From positions 1 to 64,000 of the forward strand of contig RCAB01000106.1 in the NCBI GenBank assembly GCA_003640385.1: DNA of 64,000 bases, written 5' to 3'. The notes beneath the pieces are model-generated. The model searched no databases and was not told where the DNA came from. It saw only the letters and a program-made list of their open reading frames with translations. Below, piece after piece: positions 1 through 14,600 of this stretch (positions are counted from its first letter, which is position 1; each line of letters opens with the position of its first letter). The stretch comes from Setaria digitata (Eukaryota; Nematoda; Chromadorea; Rhabditida; Setariidae). The translations under genes and the position numbers were made by a program.

Positions 1-3000
1 TGCATGAGGATTATCTTAAAATGCAAGTTATGACTGCAATAGAACGTCAGATCTGTTTACACCTGATAGAAAGCAGCACCCATTATAAATATTAAAAACA
101 ATTTGGCTTTTTTTCTCCCATGTTTTAAAAATATTTACAAATAGGCTATTTTACTCTATAAAACTTTATTATTTTCTGCAATATATGATGAGATTGTGGT
201 GTAGCAATGTTAGGAATAGAAAGGAGCGAAATTGAAAAAAAAAAAATTAGACAAAAATAATCTGAGTTCATATTGCATCACAAAAAGATTTGCCTCAGTC
301 TTAGTTACTTTGGTCCATCTTTCCATAACATTGCCACAACGATACTTAGATCATTTCATCATCCTTTCAGAGCTGGAGATAGAATTAAAGTTTTGGAAAT
401 AAAACTTTAAGTTGGAAAAATTCTAAAATGTTGATTAATAGAAGCATGTTGTATTATTGTTGCATTACTCCACATTAAACAAATTGTTCTCATTAAAGAA
501 TATTAAATTACATCGTTAACAATGTGGATCAATTTTTTTGCAATTTGAATTAAATAAATATGATAAATGATAAGATAAAATTGGAGTAGGGAAAATGAAA
601 AGATATTGATGTAGTAATTTTTGCATCTCGTTAAGTTAATTTTTTTTTTTTGTAAATTTTGCAATTTGCTAAAATGATTTATCAAAAATGAACAAAAATA
701 TTTGGTGAAGAAGTTACAGTTGCTGTAAATTATTCGCTACTTTTTTATACTTTATTTCTTTATTAAAAAAAAAAAACAATTTAATAACAAACGAGGAAAC
801 AAATCAATAAATTTAATGAAATAAAACAGCAAATGAATGCATAAAGCAGCAAATTAATAATTACAATAAATACTTAAAAAGAAAAGGAACTTAATGAGCA
901 TAACATTAAATAAAAAATGAAATGAATTAATAAACAACCTTGCATTTTTAAAAATTTGCTTATTTCGTTAGCATATCAGTGTCTTTCAAATAAGCTAATG
1001 ATGGATTTTGAAATTGAAATTTTCATGCATTGTTGAAAGCAATAAAAGTTTGTGTACAAGTCAGATGCTGTTGAAGAACAAGTAAATTGTTGAAAATGAC
1101 AAGGAAGGCAGCAGCTGACCAGTGAAGCACCAGATGATTACACATCATATCATATCATATCAAGCTAATCTCCTTTGTCACTTCAAATAAAACACTCATT
1201 AGCTTTCCAAACTTCCCTCTCTCAAGTCTCAACTTTTACACTATTACTCTATGGTCAATAAGAAGTTCAAAATAAATAAACAAACAAGTAAAATTCCAAC
1301 TATTATTATTACCGATTAGCAAAAAACATTTATTGACAAAAAAAAAAATTAAAAGGAAAAGAAAAGTAAATAATTGTTAAGAGGTAAAAGTTAATTAAAA
1401 ATGACAAGGTTTGCTTTTTTTTTTCCATCTTTAATTTGTTATTCGATCTAGTCAACAATATTTTAATCTATTCAGCTTGTCGCTTCATTAAATAATCATT
1501 CAATTTTGACAACTTGTTTAAAATTATTCCCCCATTTACTATTAATAACTACTTCTTGTCATTTGTTAATTTGTATCAGACAAATATAGCAAACTGATCG
1601 ATATGGCTATGATTATGCAAAGAATTTAATGAGCCTATTTTCATTGAAATCAATAATTCATTAATTCATTTAATTTTAATTATAGAAGTTTTTTTCTTTC
1701 AAGTATTTTTCCCATTATTTTTAACTCATAATGCTGCAAATTACTAATTTGAAATGAAATGTCTCTAACACTCATTATAGTCTAATCCTTTAATAATCTT
1801 TTACCTTTTATTCTATCATGTGTGAATTTCATTCATAAATATTTTCTATTAAAAAGTCTCATTGTCCTGTTAAATAATTCATTTTTTTTTTAGTTTGAAT
1901 TTCTTTTGACGATGAGAAGAAATATCATTGAAAATATAGAAGAAATAATGACATCTTCATCAAGTTTAATGTTTTCATACTTAAAATTTCATCTCCAGGA
2001 ACTCTTCCAAATAAAATCGTCTGATATTTCTCGAGATATCAGTTGATATTCCCTTTGTTGCAAGCTATCCTTATCACAAATTATTTCGCACCAATTTTTT
2101 TTTTTCGTTTATTTACAAAACTTTTCTTTCAGAAATCTTCTATAATTTTTATTTTATTCGTTTGGAAATGCCCTGTCCTTATGGCCAGCTAATCATTTTA
2201 AAATTAATTAATTGTTTAATTTTTTTCATTCTTACGAGACTGCAACTGTAAGCAATATATTTAATAGTTTCATCTCCCTCTTTTTAAATCTTCGCTTCGT
2301 TTAATTTTGATAAATAATCGTTATCACTACAAAATATTACCATTCGTTAATCTGTGCTATTCATCTCTTATCAATGTTCAATGTTTTTTATTCTTTTAAA
2401 TTTTTTCTTCTTTTCGAGTTTTCTTTTCTCACTTTTTGCTGACCTCTCTTTGCTTTCACGTGCTCTGCCACTTACACTTAAACGTTTCACGTTTTACGTC
2501 AAACAGTCTGTTATAACAATGAGTCTTATTTGTTTCGCGAATGGCATAAACATTTGTTTACGAAGTTCTCTCTCACTAACGGATCAGTCTTCGGAAAGCT
2601 TAAAGTCTCTGTCATGTTGTTATTGTTGTTGTTTGGCTGCTTATCCATCCTTCAACAGAAGTTATTCAGTCTTCCATCTAATTAAGTCCTTTCTTCAGTT
2701 TTTTTAGTCATTAAAATTATCTGATTCTTTCACTGATCTATTGAGAAAATAACTTTTTGATAATAATCTTGCAATATCAAGAGATCTTCATTTACGACCT
2801 ATAAAAGCTGCACTAAAAATAGGTATAGAAGAATCTGAAACTAATCACTAAAAAAAAACATATTATTTATGATAAATTATCACTCTTATCATTATTAGCA
2901 CTTCAACATTATCCAATCCTTAATATTCTATTTTTTCGAATGTCCCTGTTCTATTTTTATTGTCATGATAATAATTAAATTTTCCTTTCAGTATTCATTT

Positions 3001-6000
3001 GGATAAAATGAGATACTCTAGTAATATTATTGTATCAGAGAATTTTTCCCTCTAAAATAATTTTCATTTTAATAATTTTTTAAGGGTGTCTCATCTTAAT
3101 TTTTTTCCTGTAAATTTTAAATTAATTAATTTAAAAACGAAGTTATTCAGTTTTAGAAGTATACACTTAATGAGAATATGAATATTTACAAAAATTATTA
3201 TTGACTCATACTTCTCTTCCTCGATTCACTTCACTTCATGTTGGTATTGGTAAAAAGAGTCACATCAATTTAAAAATTCACTTTAATCAAAATTTAAAAA
3301 GTCATTCCAATGAATCTAAAAGGTCGTATTAATAAATTTGAAAGGTCATGTTAATCAATTTAAGAAAAGAAAAAGAAAATGGCATATTTTCGAGGACAAT
3401 TTTGGAAATACTCTCTCATTCAAAAACATTGAACTGGAAAGCCAATGCGTGGTGTCGTTTAAGCATCGCTACTTGCTCGATGTAATTGGATATTTTAGTT
3501 CGTGGAAACAAAGTCTAAAGGAAATATATCGCATTCTTTTTCCTTCCCTTCCCCTCTTCCTATTTCTCCTCATTCCTTTACACCTTTTAAATTCAAATTC
3601 ATAAAACTGTGTGAATATCTCAATTTGCCGCCTTGCTGCGCCCTAATCTCAGCTACATTTCTCTGCACTAACAGTAGCACCTCTGGAAAGTTTTATGAAT
3701 AATTCGCGTGCAATACTTTTTGTGGCGAGAGATGCTCTGTTGTTTTAAGTGATTTTCTGAAATTTTCAACAGTGTTATCTAAAATCTCAAACATTTCAAA
3801 TAAACGAATTATTGCTGTGTGATAATTGAAATCACTGATATTAGTTGATTTGATCCTTCCAACTAGATTCTCGCAACTGCTACCGATAACCCCTTATAAA
3901 GCTATTAACAAATAAAGTTTCAAAACTTCATCAATTATTTATCAGCCGAATGTTGTCTCTTTGCAAGCCAATCAAGTTCTAGTCCTAGCGCTTAGTGCTT
4001 AGCTTTACTCCTATCTCTCGTCCTCTATGCTACTTTCTAATGACATTACTTTCAAAAAATCCTCCAACTAATGGGCCCAAATATATTTGGCTCTTTTTGT
4101 TTCCTTTCCTCCTCAGAGTTCTAACTACCGTCAATGAACGGTCTCTTATCAATTCAGGCTGAATCCTTGAAAACTGATATATGTGTCTGTGTGTTTGTTA
4201 AAGGAAAACATTTATAAATTCTGTCGGTGCTTCATTGAAAGTAATATCAAACTATCGATTTTCTTCTTAACCATCTGGCCAGTATATGGCTGAAGACCAG
4301 TAGGCTAATTTTAATTGGTTACCTTTTTTTTTTGTTTAACATGTTGGAATTTTCTGTATAACTTTTTTTCTTTCCACTTCTGATTGTCTGTTTTGTTTCA
4401 AATTTTGAAAAATTTTTGTCAATTTATGAAAACTTGAAATTAGTTCAAGTTTGACAAAAATGCCAAAAAAAGTAATGCTAGATATGTTTTGTCATGTGGC
4501 ACACTTAGATGCCTCCGGACCGAAATCTTTCAGTGATAATTTATTATTAAATTAAATGCGAGGACTTGTACGTCAAAACATTGAATTTTTCCATCAGTTA
4601 ATTATTTTATTTTATTCTATTGATAAATCTAATTACGGATTGGAAATTTTAACAAATAATATCGGTCTCACGTTTTACACTATCCAATCCTTCGGAATTT
4701 CAGGAAATGTTGACAAAGTTGTTGAAGAGTGGAGATGATGAAGGAAAAAAGTGTAAGATATCATTTATTTGAATAAATAAAAATGTCCTGTATTTTTTAT
4801 TTTGTGGGATCAGTAAAATTCCATAACTTTTTTCCCTTAATAATTTGTTGCTAATTAAGTTGAAACCAAGATCAAGAGAAACTTAAGAGGAGAAGAAAAT
4901 TGAAGAGCTTCTTATCTGGAAAAAAGGATAACATCAAAAAAATAAAAATAAAAAACATCACAGCAAGAAGTTTAATTTTGTCTTTCCTATGATATAATTC
5001 CATGAAATTTATTCAATTAAAAAAAAAGGAAAGAAAAAACATATTGTCATTTCATTCTATCCAAATGAACATTTCAAGATTAAAAATATTATGTTAATAA
5101 CTGAAATACACAGCAGTGTCTTTTCCCATTCACTTTCTATTGCCTTTTTTTTGGAACAAAAAGTATTTTTTTAATGATTTTAACGAATTATTTTTTTTCG
5201 TTTTTTTTAAGCAAAACTTTTATGTCTATGTGTTTGCTTTTTTTTTTCTTTGTTTGCAAATATTTTTCCTTAAAAGTAAAAAAAGTATTTGAAAAGAAAA
5301 AATTTTTTTTTGATGGTATAATAGCAGAGCGATACAATTAGAATGTCTTGTACCTTTTCATTATGTTTGAACTAAATTTCAGCATAATTAAAAGTTTATA
5401 AGGAAAGGATTTATTTATGTTATATAAAATTAATTATTAATTGTTCGGATTGGAATTGTTAATTTTTCTCTTTCCTCTCCCTCTCTTGTTTGTCATTTGC
5501 GAGAAATTTCGTTCGGTATGTTCATTTGTTAAAATTGCAATGTCGATTTTTCGTCAGTTGTTATATTGTGCCAAGTTGTTTCTTTTACTTTTCGAAATTG
5601 GTTAAACTATACGAAAAGAAAAACTTTAAATTCCCTAATTCAATCATTTCAAATTAGTCATTTTTTAATCAATTTTGACGGGATCAGAATAGTTTTGTTT
5701 TTCTTTTTTTCTGCAAGTTTACAAAATATTATTAGATTACTTCCATCAAAAAAGAAAAAATAAACAAAAAATTTCTTCTTTTTTTTTGGTTTATTAAAAA
5801 CAAATACATCTGCAAGTAACTTCCAGTTTAAATAACATTATCACAATCGATTAATATATCATTTCATTTTATCACTTCAATATTTTTAAATTTTCAACTA
5901 TTTAAATTTGTTAAATTTTTTCATTTTTTTCAGTCAGATTACTTATAATATATATACTATATTTGGAAAATAAGTGATGCTTGCTGGAAGGTTTAATTTT

Positions 6001-7805
6001 GATTACGACAATGCTTATTTCATCTTTCATCACTGCTTTTTGGCCCATTCCATTTTGACCTCTTGAGATATAAGTTAAAATTGAATATGAATGCCATTGG
6101 GTAATGCCTTGTGTGTGTTGGTTACATTCTAAAAGGCTATTTTTGCTGCAACCATTAGTCCGATAAATAATGGAATAAGTGGTCGGTTAGCCTTAGGCCT
6201 TACTCTGCAAGAATGGTCTAGCTTATTTTCCAAACCTTTTCATATTCTTCTTTCTCTTCTTGCGGATTTGTGTGCCTTTCTAAATTACACTTCTATTATT
6301 AATTTATGAGTTACGCAAATTTTTCCAAAAATTTGACAGTACTTTTAGTTTTTTTTAATTAGCTTTAAAAATTATTTAGAAAGAACAATTCAAATTCCAC
6401 TATTTTCAAACAATTTATTTTTTCGTTTATTTCAACTATCCAATAGCAGTTTATTTTTTTGTTTTTCTCTCATTATTATTATTATTATTTTTTTTTAAAG
6501 CTATCAGAATGACAAATATAAATATTAGATTGGAAGTTCGTTTATTTCCATCCTTCAGGATATATTTTGCTTGAGTGCAGTGCATTTCGTGCCTAATCCT
6601 GAAACTTTCTCTATTAGTCTTACTGACCAAATCTATTGCAGTGTTTCTATCCATTCACTTAAGACAATTAAACTTCCATTATTATAATGGTAGTTTGATT
6701 ATCTAAATTCTTTGAGATAATTTCAATAAATTTGAGGCACTTTTATGCTCACTATTTTGGCCATTAACATTAACATCGATAAATGCTGATGAGTGTTGTT
6801 GCTCTGCCTAACTTACTGATTTTATTCCTTCTGCTCCCCAATGATATTGTCTCTTTTGGAGTCCAAAATGCTCAGATATACTTTGATTAATAATATCAAC
6901 ACGCTTAACACACTTTTATTTCAATTTTCCAAACTTTTTTATTTGCAAAAATTTTCGAATCGAAATTTTGCTACTTGAAATATCAAATTTATGCCTAATA
7001 ATGTAATGATTTCTTAGTTGTTTGTGTTTCATATGAAAATTTTGAAATCTTAATTGCAATAGAACTTTTTTACAGTCTTTTATATCTCCAGATTTTTCTG
7101 AATTTAAAGTGTATATTATATTGCAGTCTACATTTTAGAATAATTAAATTTTCTCCAGATTGCTTAATTTTTTCCTCCTAAAATTTCCAGAAATTACGAG
7201 ATGAATATTTTGAAAAATTACTTTTACTGTAAAAGAGAGAATAACAGAGCAGATGAATTAGATGATTATTGGGAGTACTAAACACTCATTTCTGGCTGTT
7301 ACCAGGATACCGAGAATGCCAAATGCGCATCTCTGGCTGTTACCAGAATACGAGCAACGGAAAAGTCCATTCTCTGTTTGGTTGTTCCCAGCATCGCAAC
7401 TATTTCTATCCTTAGATTTTTAATAAATTAAATGATTATCAGTTTGATTGAAATTTGTAGGTTCTAAAACCTTTCTAAGCTTTGAAATATTCTGATTTCT
7501 TTTGATATCACAGGAAATATTATGCTAGCATAAGTTGAACATTGCAGAATCTTCCATTCCTTAAAATTAGAAATTAATTTTACGACTTGTCTTTTTGCAT
7601 TCCTAAATATGATAATAATTACCTGAATTCTTTCATTTCTCCTCTTAATTATCATTCCGTTTAATTTGAGAACAATCAATTCTTGGCAATTTTTATTTCC
7701 AAATATTTTTTAGTTGTTTGTCTGTGACTTTTCCTTCGTTTTTAAGAAATTTTTGAAAAAATTTACTGCAAAATTCTTCTTATTAAGTGTTAAAAAAATA
7801 TTTCA
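1..7805. other. AT-rich region without a convincing gene
   Basis: No reading frame here combines length, splice sites and family resemblance. It holds many homopolymer A and T runs, a short ATATC-type tandem stretch near 1143-1160, and imperfect copies of a ctggctgttaccag element at 7290-7354. One short asparagine-rich minus-strand frame (2526-2648) is discussed under findings. The stretch may include upstream regulatory DNA or introns of a gene whose exons lie outside the window. Confidence 0.6.
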
Positions 7806-7806
7806 G
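7796..7806 (+). promoter_or_regulatory. Probable trans-splice acceptor of the 7830 gene
   Basis: The sequence aaatatttcag ends at 7806 or just before it, 24 bases upstream of the first ATG (7830). No coding exon upstream fits. In nematodes an unpaired TTTCAG this close to a start codon is usually the spliced-leader acceptor. This is inferred from pattern only. Confidence 0.45.
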
Positions 7807-7829
7807 TGAGGAAAAGAAGAGAAATAAAG

Positions 7830-10800
7830 ATGCCACTATTGATGGGTAATTCGGATATACCACAACCAGGTACATCATTTAGTGAATTACCAACAACCGT
7901 AAATCATCATCAGCTATCCGAATCAATAACAACAACAACAACTGCTACAACAATCACAAACAACAACAACAATAACAGAAATGGTAATCATAAATACAAT
8001 GATGATAACAATGGAGAATTTATAACAATGGTTACAAGCAATGTAGCTGGTAGTAGTGATATGTCACTACGAAGTTTTCGACCCAATGAAATTGACGATG
8101 ATTTTGTTGCACAGGTAGAATCCATAGAAAATCATTAAATTTTTCATCTTTCCAAACTCATCGTTTTGGTTTTATCACAATGAGCGTGGTTTGGTTTCCA
8201 AAAGTATATTATGCTCAATATCTTTTTTCTTTATGCTAATAAAAAAAAAGCTTTTTTTATGGCTAATTTTTTAAAATTTATATGTTACATTTTGCATTTG
8301 ATGATTTCATAAATTTTTATTTATTTTTTAAATCCTCAAGCAGAAAATTCCCAGACAGATCACAAGCTTGACAGCATGAAAAGAAACTGGAAATGCTGAT
8401 GCTAGAGCCTAGTCTCTCGAGATTTATTTAAAAGAAAAAAAGAAAGAACTTTTTCCGTTCTCAATAGCCATAAGAATAAATGCCCATATTCACAATCAAT
8501 TCATTCCTTTTCGAAAATTCTGAACTGCTTATTCCACACTTTCTGGCACTGTTCTAGCTGCAAATTGATGCATTTTGTTTGTTGGACTATAACTGATCAT
8601 TTATCACTTAAGAAAACAAAGAAGAAATAATAAACATTTATCATTAATTTTTATCAGTATGTGGTAATTTTTAAACAGAAAAAAGGAAGTTGCTTTTGTG
8701 GTATTTTGTTAGAAAAAAAGAAACCAAAATCCTTTGAAATATTATGTGAAACAATTAGCAATTGTCGTAAAAATAAACTGGACTTATAGTAGCAAATGAA
8801 AATTAGTTCAAACATTATTAATATGAAATGATAGTACAATAAACTTTTTTCTGTAAGCTGCTCGCTACAAATCAGCTTTGTTAGAAAAATTTCCGATATA
8901 TAATTATCAAACATAAATGAAATTTATTTATTAAGAATTTCATAAATTTTAGCATTCGAGAAATTTGCTCATATTTCAAAACTACAAATTAATTTTTCTG
9001 GAACAATTAAAAAAAAAGTGCACAATATTTTAATTTGTCAAAATCCAAAACGGAAGTTATTTCTATTATTTTCAAGAAAAGAATATCAGGAAACAGGAAA
9101 AAATATCATCATCGTTTAAACAAATAAATCCATCAATATGGAGCTAGCAAGTAAATTTTGATCATCTAAAACGGAAATCGGAAATCGGAACAAAAGGGTT
9201 TTTGATGAAAAAGAATACATCTTTTTTTCTAAGAGAAAATTTCTTCTCTTTAACCGTTTTAATTGCATGCTGTCATGCAATTTATAAATATCACTTAATT
9301 TTATATCAAGTTTTCAGTTTTTAATTTGCGATTATTTTTGAACTTGTGAAATTTAAAAATTTTTTAAAGGCAATTCAGATGTATGAAAATGCAAAAAATT
9401 TCCATGAAAAGCCTAAAATTTTTATACGATGGTGATAATGACTATTTTGCGGTACACTTCCAATTTTTTTTTAATTGACATTTAAATTTGACGTTGAATT
9501 TTAAATTTGAGAAATTTGAAGAACTCTCCGGGAATTAATTATGTTAATTTTAGGAACTGGCATCAATACCACGTAAATATGAATATTACTTTATGCCAAA
9601 TAAGTCACAAGTACTATTTTATTTGACCGATGCATCATTATTAAGGATTCGAAGAGCTGGCGCTGAATTACAGGTAAAAAATCATTTAATTGCTGACACT
9701 ACTTACTCAAAATTGAATTGGAAATCATTTAAAAGTATACATCAGCTTTTTTCAGAATCTAATGAGATCTCATTCTTATTTTATAGAAATCTTTCAGATT
9801 TATTTGACATTAAATTGTTAATTAAATAAAATGTGATATGATATGTTATGACGTTATTATTTGGTAATAAATCCTTTCATCTAAATAATTTCATCATTCT
9901 GCTTTTAATTTTTCAAAAGGATCATTTTCATACAGTTATAAGTTTAAATTTGAAAATCCTAAAAGCTAACTAAAATTATTGTAACTAGCTCATCATCATC
10001 ATTACAATAATAAATGTTACTGTAAATTCACTTCTCAGGTAACCGATTCCATTGATTTCCCATTATTTGATATTTGGGAGGAAGCCAACTGCGCTAAATC
10101 AACAATGATTTTGGAATCATACGGTAGGACGGTTTTGTTAGTATCGGAAAGTTCAACTGCCGGTTGCATATCCGGTAGCAAATCGGAACCACCGTTAGTT
10201 GTGGTAAATGATTGGAACGGTGACTTATTCGGTTATTTTATGCCCGGTAAATTTGCCTAATTTTTTTCTTCCATTTCGTTTAATTATTTTGGATATATAT
10301 TTGAATAAAATCTCATCCCATTCCTTTCCTCTAAATAAAATCCATTCGCCAGTTGATAAAACATTTACTGTATCATTATTTATCATGAAATCTGTTTTCT
10401 TTTGATAATTATAGTCATTCCATAACTTCCATACAAACTTAACTAATTTTTCACTGACAAAATTGATTAATTACTTCAGGAGATCCATTTCTGATAGAGG
10501 ACAATGATAAGCAAACGATAGCAAAAATCCTAGTTGCTGAAAGTGCATATGGAAGGTTGTTTTGAAATAGTTTTATCCTCACTGATTGAACGAGAAAAAG
10601 TTAATTTTATCAGTGATAACCCATCAGAATGAGGATTATATGATTTCTCTATAATTCCCTGATTTTTTTTTCATTAAATCTGTTGAAACTAATTAATTAA
10701 TCAAGCATTAGTTTGAGCTCAAATGAAAATTTTCTGATTATTTTGTCCCGTGAAATTATTTATAGCAATGAAAGTAAAATTATTTTCCATCGATTGAAAT

Positions 10801-11604
10801 AGAAAACGATTTCCTTTCGTAACTAGCAAAGTGTACTGTTGATAAATTAGTTAAAAGAAGCGCCGTTTACAATGAATGATTTATGAAACTCATCCATAAC
10901 AAATTCAAAAAAGTTACTTAAAAAAAAGAAGAAAAGGAAAAAAAAACGATTCATATCAATGGCATAGGCAAACATTTGGAATGGTAAAGTATAAAATTGG
11001 CTTGGCTAACAAAAATTTAAATAGCCTTTGCTGAAATTGCTTATATTTTATCAAGAATTTGCTCAGAAGTAAGTTTAATGTTCGATTACAAATTGAGAAA
11101 ATATTACCTTTTATATCTCAAATTTTTAGAAACAGAAATTTAACTCGAATAAATTACATTTTTTTCTTCTTTTTTTTTTTACCAGAAATTTCAAAATAAT
11201 TTCGATATTGCAGAAAATTTTCAAAAAAAAAAATTTTTTTCTTGTTTACTGAAGAAATTGCAATTTAATTTTCATAAATTGCATCAAAAGGATAAGAATT
11301 TCCGGAATGCTATATTAAATAACTTTTTCAATGGATTGAAAATTCTGAAATTTAATTTTTCACATCTGAATTTCCATCAAATTAGATAATTTTCAGGGCC
11401 GCTGTTTGGATTTGTGTACTGGAAGGATCCGGCCAAGAGCTGGCGCGCATGGAGGAATATAGTACCATTTACTTCGCCAAAAATGTCGGTAGCTTCCAAT
11501 TAAAACTGCTTACACTAGCCGCGTTTGCACGTTTAACTGTTACGGAACACGTCCGTGAACAGTCCTGCTGCGGCTCTTTCCTTTCCATGTTATTCCGTTG
11601 TTAA
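7830..11604 (+). CDS. Uncharacterised protein, possible scramblase/tubby-C-like fold (5 exons, 298 aa)
   Basis: Exons 7830-8114, 9554-9673, 10039-10246, 10480-10555 and 11397-11604 join with agreeing phases (0, 0, 1, 2) and end in TAA. Residues 1-95 are low-complexity, rich in Thr and Asn (a TTTTT and an NNNNNN run), and likely disordered. From about residue 96 the protein alternates short hydrophobic strands and turns (for example VLFYLTDASLLRI, RTVLLVSE, VVVNDWNGDLFGYFMPGDPF). This reminds me of the phospholipid scramblase/LURP/tubby C-terminal barrel, where a cytosolic or membrane-attached barrel is followed by a hydrophobic tail. A Cys pair and terminal Cys near the C-terminus (SCCGSF...RC) could be acylated. 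The family call is weak; the gene model is strong. The start was chosen as the first ATG after the acceptor near 7805. Confidence 0.8.
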
Positions 11605-14600
11605 TGTAATTACCCATTCGTGATAAATCCAAATTTCTAAATACACGTAAATGCTCACTCACGCCGCATGTTAGAGGAATTGTCAAAGATGACGGAAGAC
11701 CACGTGGAAATGTCTAGGACAACTGATACCGGATGTTACACTTAGCTACACTTAAATGGGGCCAAGGATAAAATCTGAACAAGTTGAATTCTTTTTTCAA
11801 TCTGAAACGATTAATTCCATTCATTTGATAACAATATTTTCGTAAACATAAATTATTCCTATAAATGGAGAATTTTTTTTCCTAATAGCGTGATTATCAA
11901 GGTGATAAGAATGATAGTGACAGAGATTAATTAGTTTGTTTTTTCGATTACTTTTATATTTTTCTTCATCGTCAAGTCAGACAAGCTTGAATCGAGACTA
12001 TTTAGCAACGACGCCACTTGGCTCTTATTTTTTTTTAATCAAAAATTTCGGCTAAATACTACAAAATGGTGTAAGTTTTTTCAGATTTTTTGCCGATAAT
12101 TTTAGAAACCAAAGAAAAGGTTTGCTAAAATTGCTTTTGTTTAAAGAAGTGAAGCATTAAGAAATAAAAAAAAATATCGATAAAAAATGCAAATGTCAAA
12201 TCTTTCCTTGAAAAAGAAAATTTTCTCTGATAACATTAATAAATTAAAAAATTTCAAATTCATAAACATCAGAAAATATCATTTCATCATATGCAATTTT
12301 TCGATAAAAGGCTAACGGTGCTTCGGTTTCTATTCGAGAATGTAGCAGTTCAAGAACGTGCGTCACGTCATTTACTCAACGAAATTAGTATCATTTTACA
12401 AAATATCCGTTTTGCAAGCGCAAATATTTATTATTATACGATTACAATATTGAGTATAGTGATTGTTATAAAATTTTCGAGAATTCTTCACCACAAAATT
12501 TTCTAAATTTAATTTTGAATTTTCTAGAAAAATTACAAATTTGTCCAAGGTTCAGATACATTCAGTTTTTTTTTCCTCCTTTTATTTTAAATGATCATAA
12601 ATTGTGGAGCATCAGCAACGCCATTACACATATTGTCGGAAGTTACAACGATTAATTGTTCCGTCTATTTTAGAAAATTTTGAATTTAACGGATAATTAT
12701 ATTGGAATGCTTAGCAAAATGATTAATTAGCTTTGCAGAGAAGTAATGAATCATTAAATCTATAAGTAATGTAAGGGTAGTGAAATTTATCACTTTTAAT
12801 GGAAATTAATGAACAAATTAAGAGTTTCGTTTTTCTTCAAACAATTATTTGCAAACATTTTCAGCAAAAAAAAAGAAAAAAATTAGTTAAAACAAGATTT
12901 TTTCTTTTTTTTTTTAGATTGCTTCCTTACATCGAGACAATAATAAAATTAAGAATCAGCAAAATTTGAAATAACTATTTGCCATTTTGATTGTTCATTT
13001 AATCAATTTAAGTCACTAAAATACTAAAAATGATTGGAAATGAAAGCTGAAACAAAATAATTCACTCATTCGAGTGGAAATAATTAAGTTTGTTAAATTG
13101 AAAGAGCTTAGAAACTTTCCATCCATCCTTCACCCCTGTTAACCAACCCCTTTTTCATTCCATTTCAATTTTTTTTTCTCTTCATTATTTCTTTCGCGAT
13201 TCCATCAGCCAAAAAAAAGTAGTGAAGTGATAAAAACCTGTTTTATCAAAGCAACTTGAATGTTGCTGCTCCCTTGTAGCTGTCATAAGACATTACTTCA
13301 ACTCTACGTAAAAATGAACCATCCATCGCATGAAAAACTTCGAAATTATTCAAACTTAACCCTAATTTCATTTTTTTTTCTTTTTCCACAACTTTTTTAT
13401 TTCCTTCTTTTGTTTATTCTTGAAGAAAATTACTCAGTTGTGCGTTTGTTTTAATTCCAAATCTAATTTAATTCACATTGTTGTAAAAAAAAGAAAGAAA
13501 AAGTTTCTCTTTTTTCATAACCAAAAGTAACATAATTATTTCATAATTTTTTTCTTCATTTTTTATGCTTTTGTTTAATTTATTAAAAGGCAAATAAATG
13601 TTTACTGAGCTTTATGAATTTATAAATAAAAAAAAGAAAGCACAAAAAATGGAGAAAATGAGGTAGGCATGTGAATTAATTTAATTTTTCTAGTTAAAAC
13701 TATCATATCACTTTGTTTTTTCCTTGTTTCTTATACATCCACAGCTTTATTTTTCAAATTATTTTAAAACATTTCCAATTCTCGAATTATCTTTTCGAAA
13801 ATTTTCCTTTTTTTTTCATTCATCAAACAAAGTAGAATACGAAAAAGAATAAAGGACAGCTGTTCAAATATGCAATGCAATTATTTCGGCATCCATTATG
13901 CTGTTAGCTATAATTACTTAATGATAAACATTACCTGATATATGCGTACAAGTAACATTTGCCATTAAGTGATTATTGATTAAAAACAATATCATTTAGC
14001 TTATCTAATCTTTACTATAAAATTTAACAATCTTGGAACGTATTTAAAGGTGTTGCTAATGTGCTTTTGATCTCTGCCAAGATGTCAGGAACTATTTACA
14101 TCATCAGTGGCATGTATCCGGCAAAACAGCCAAGAACGAATTTCCGGAAAGTAAATATATCCGGCAAAATAATAGTGGTGTCTGTATACTTGCTAATTGC
14201 AGTACTCACACATGCATCCTTTTTACTCTCGGAAAATTCGCTCTTTCCCGCAAAATCTCAGAAATTGCAACCGCCAATAGCTTCTTCCTATCCGGCTTAA
14301 TTAGGCTTAATTATTCATTTGTCTCTCCTCTCACACACAGGAGAACTTCGATTTTGCGACTCGCATGTAGAAGCAGTATCAGTTCTGGGTACACTCTTTC
14401 GTCGTTTAGCGAGGGAAAGTGGTCAGTTTGAAAAATCAATAGGAGTGTGATAGGAGGGATATGGGTGATATAGGTGATGGTATCGTGATAAGGATAAGAG
14501 AGTACTCCCCCAAGGTGATAAGAATTGATAAAGGGATGAGGTGATGCCATCAGAGTTAGTTGTGTCACTAGTAATCCTATTTGTAGTCTATAATTTTCCT

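Noticed and set aside
1022..1140. Short hydrophobic minus-strand frame (about 40 codons)
   Set aside because: It has no splice-linked exon or family resemblance; chance is the simpler explanation.
2354..2707. 117-codon plus-strand frame
   Set aside because: The composition is that of T-rich DNA (Phe, Leu, Ser strings), and no family features or neighbouring exons fit.
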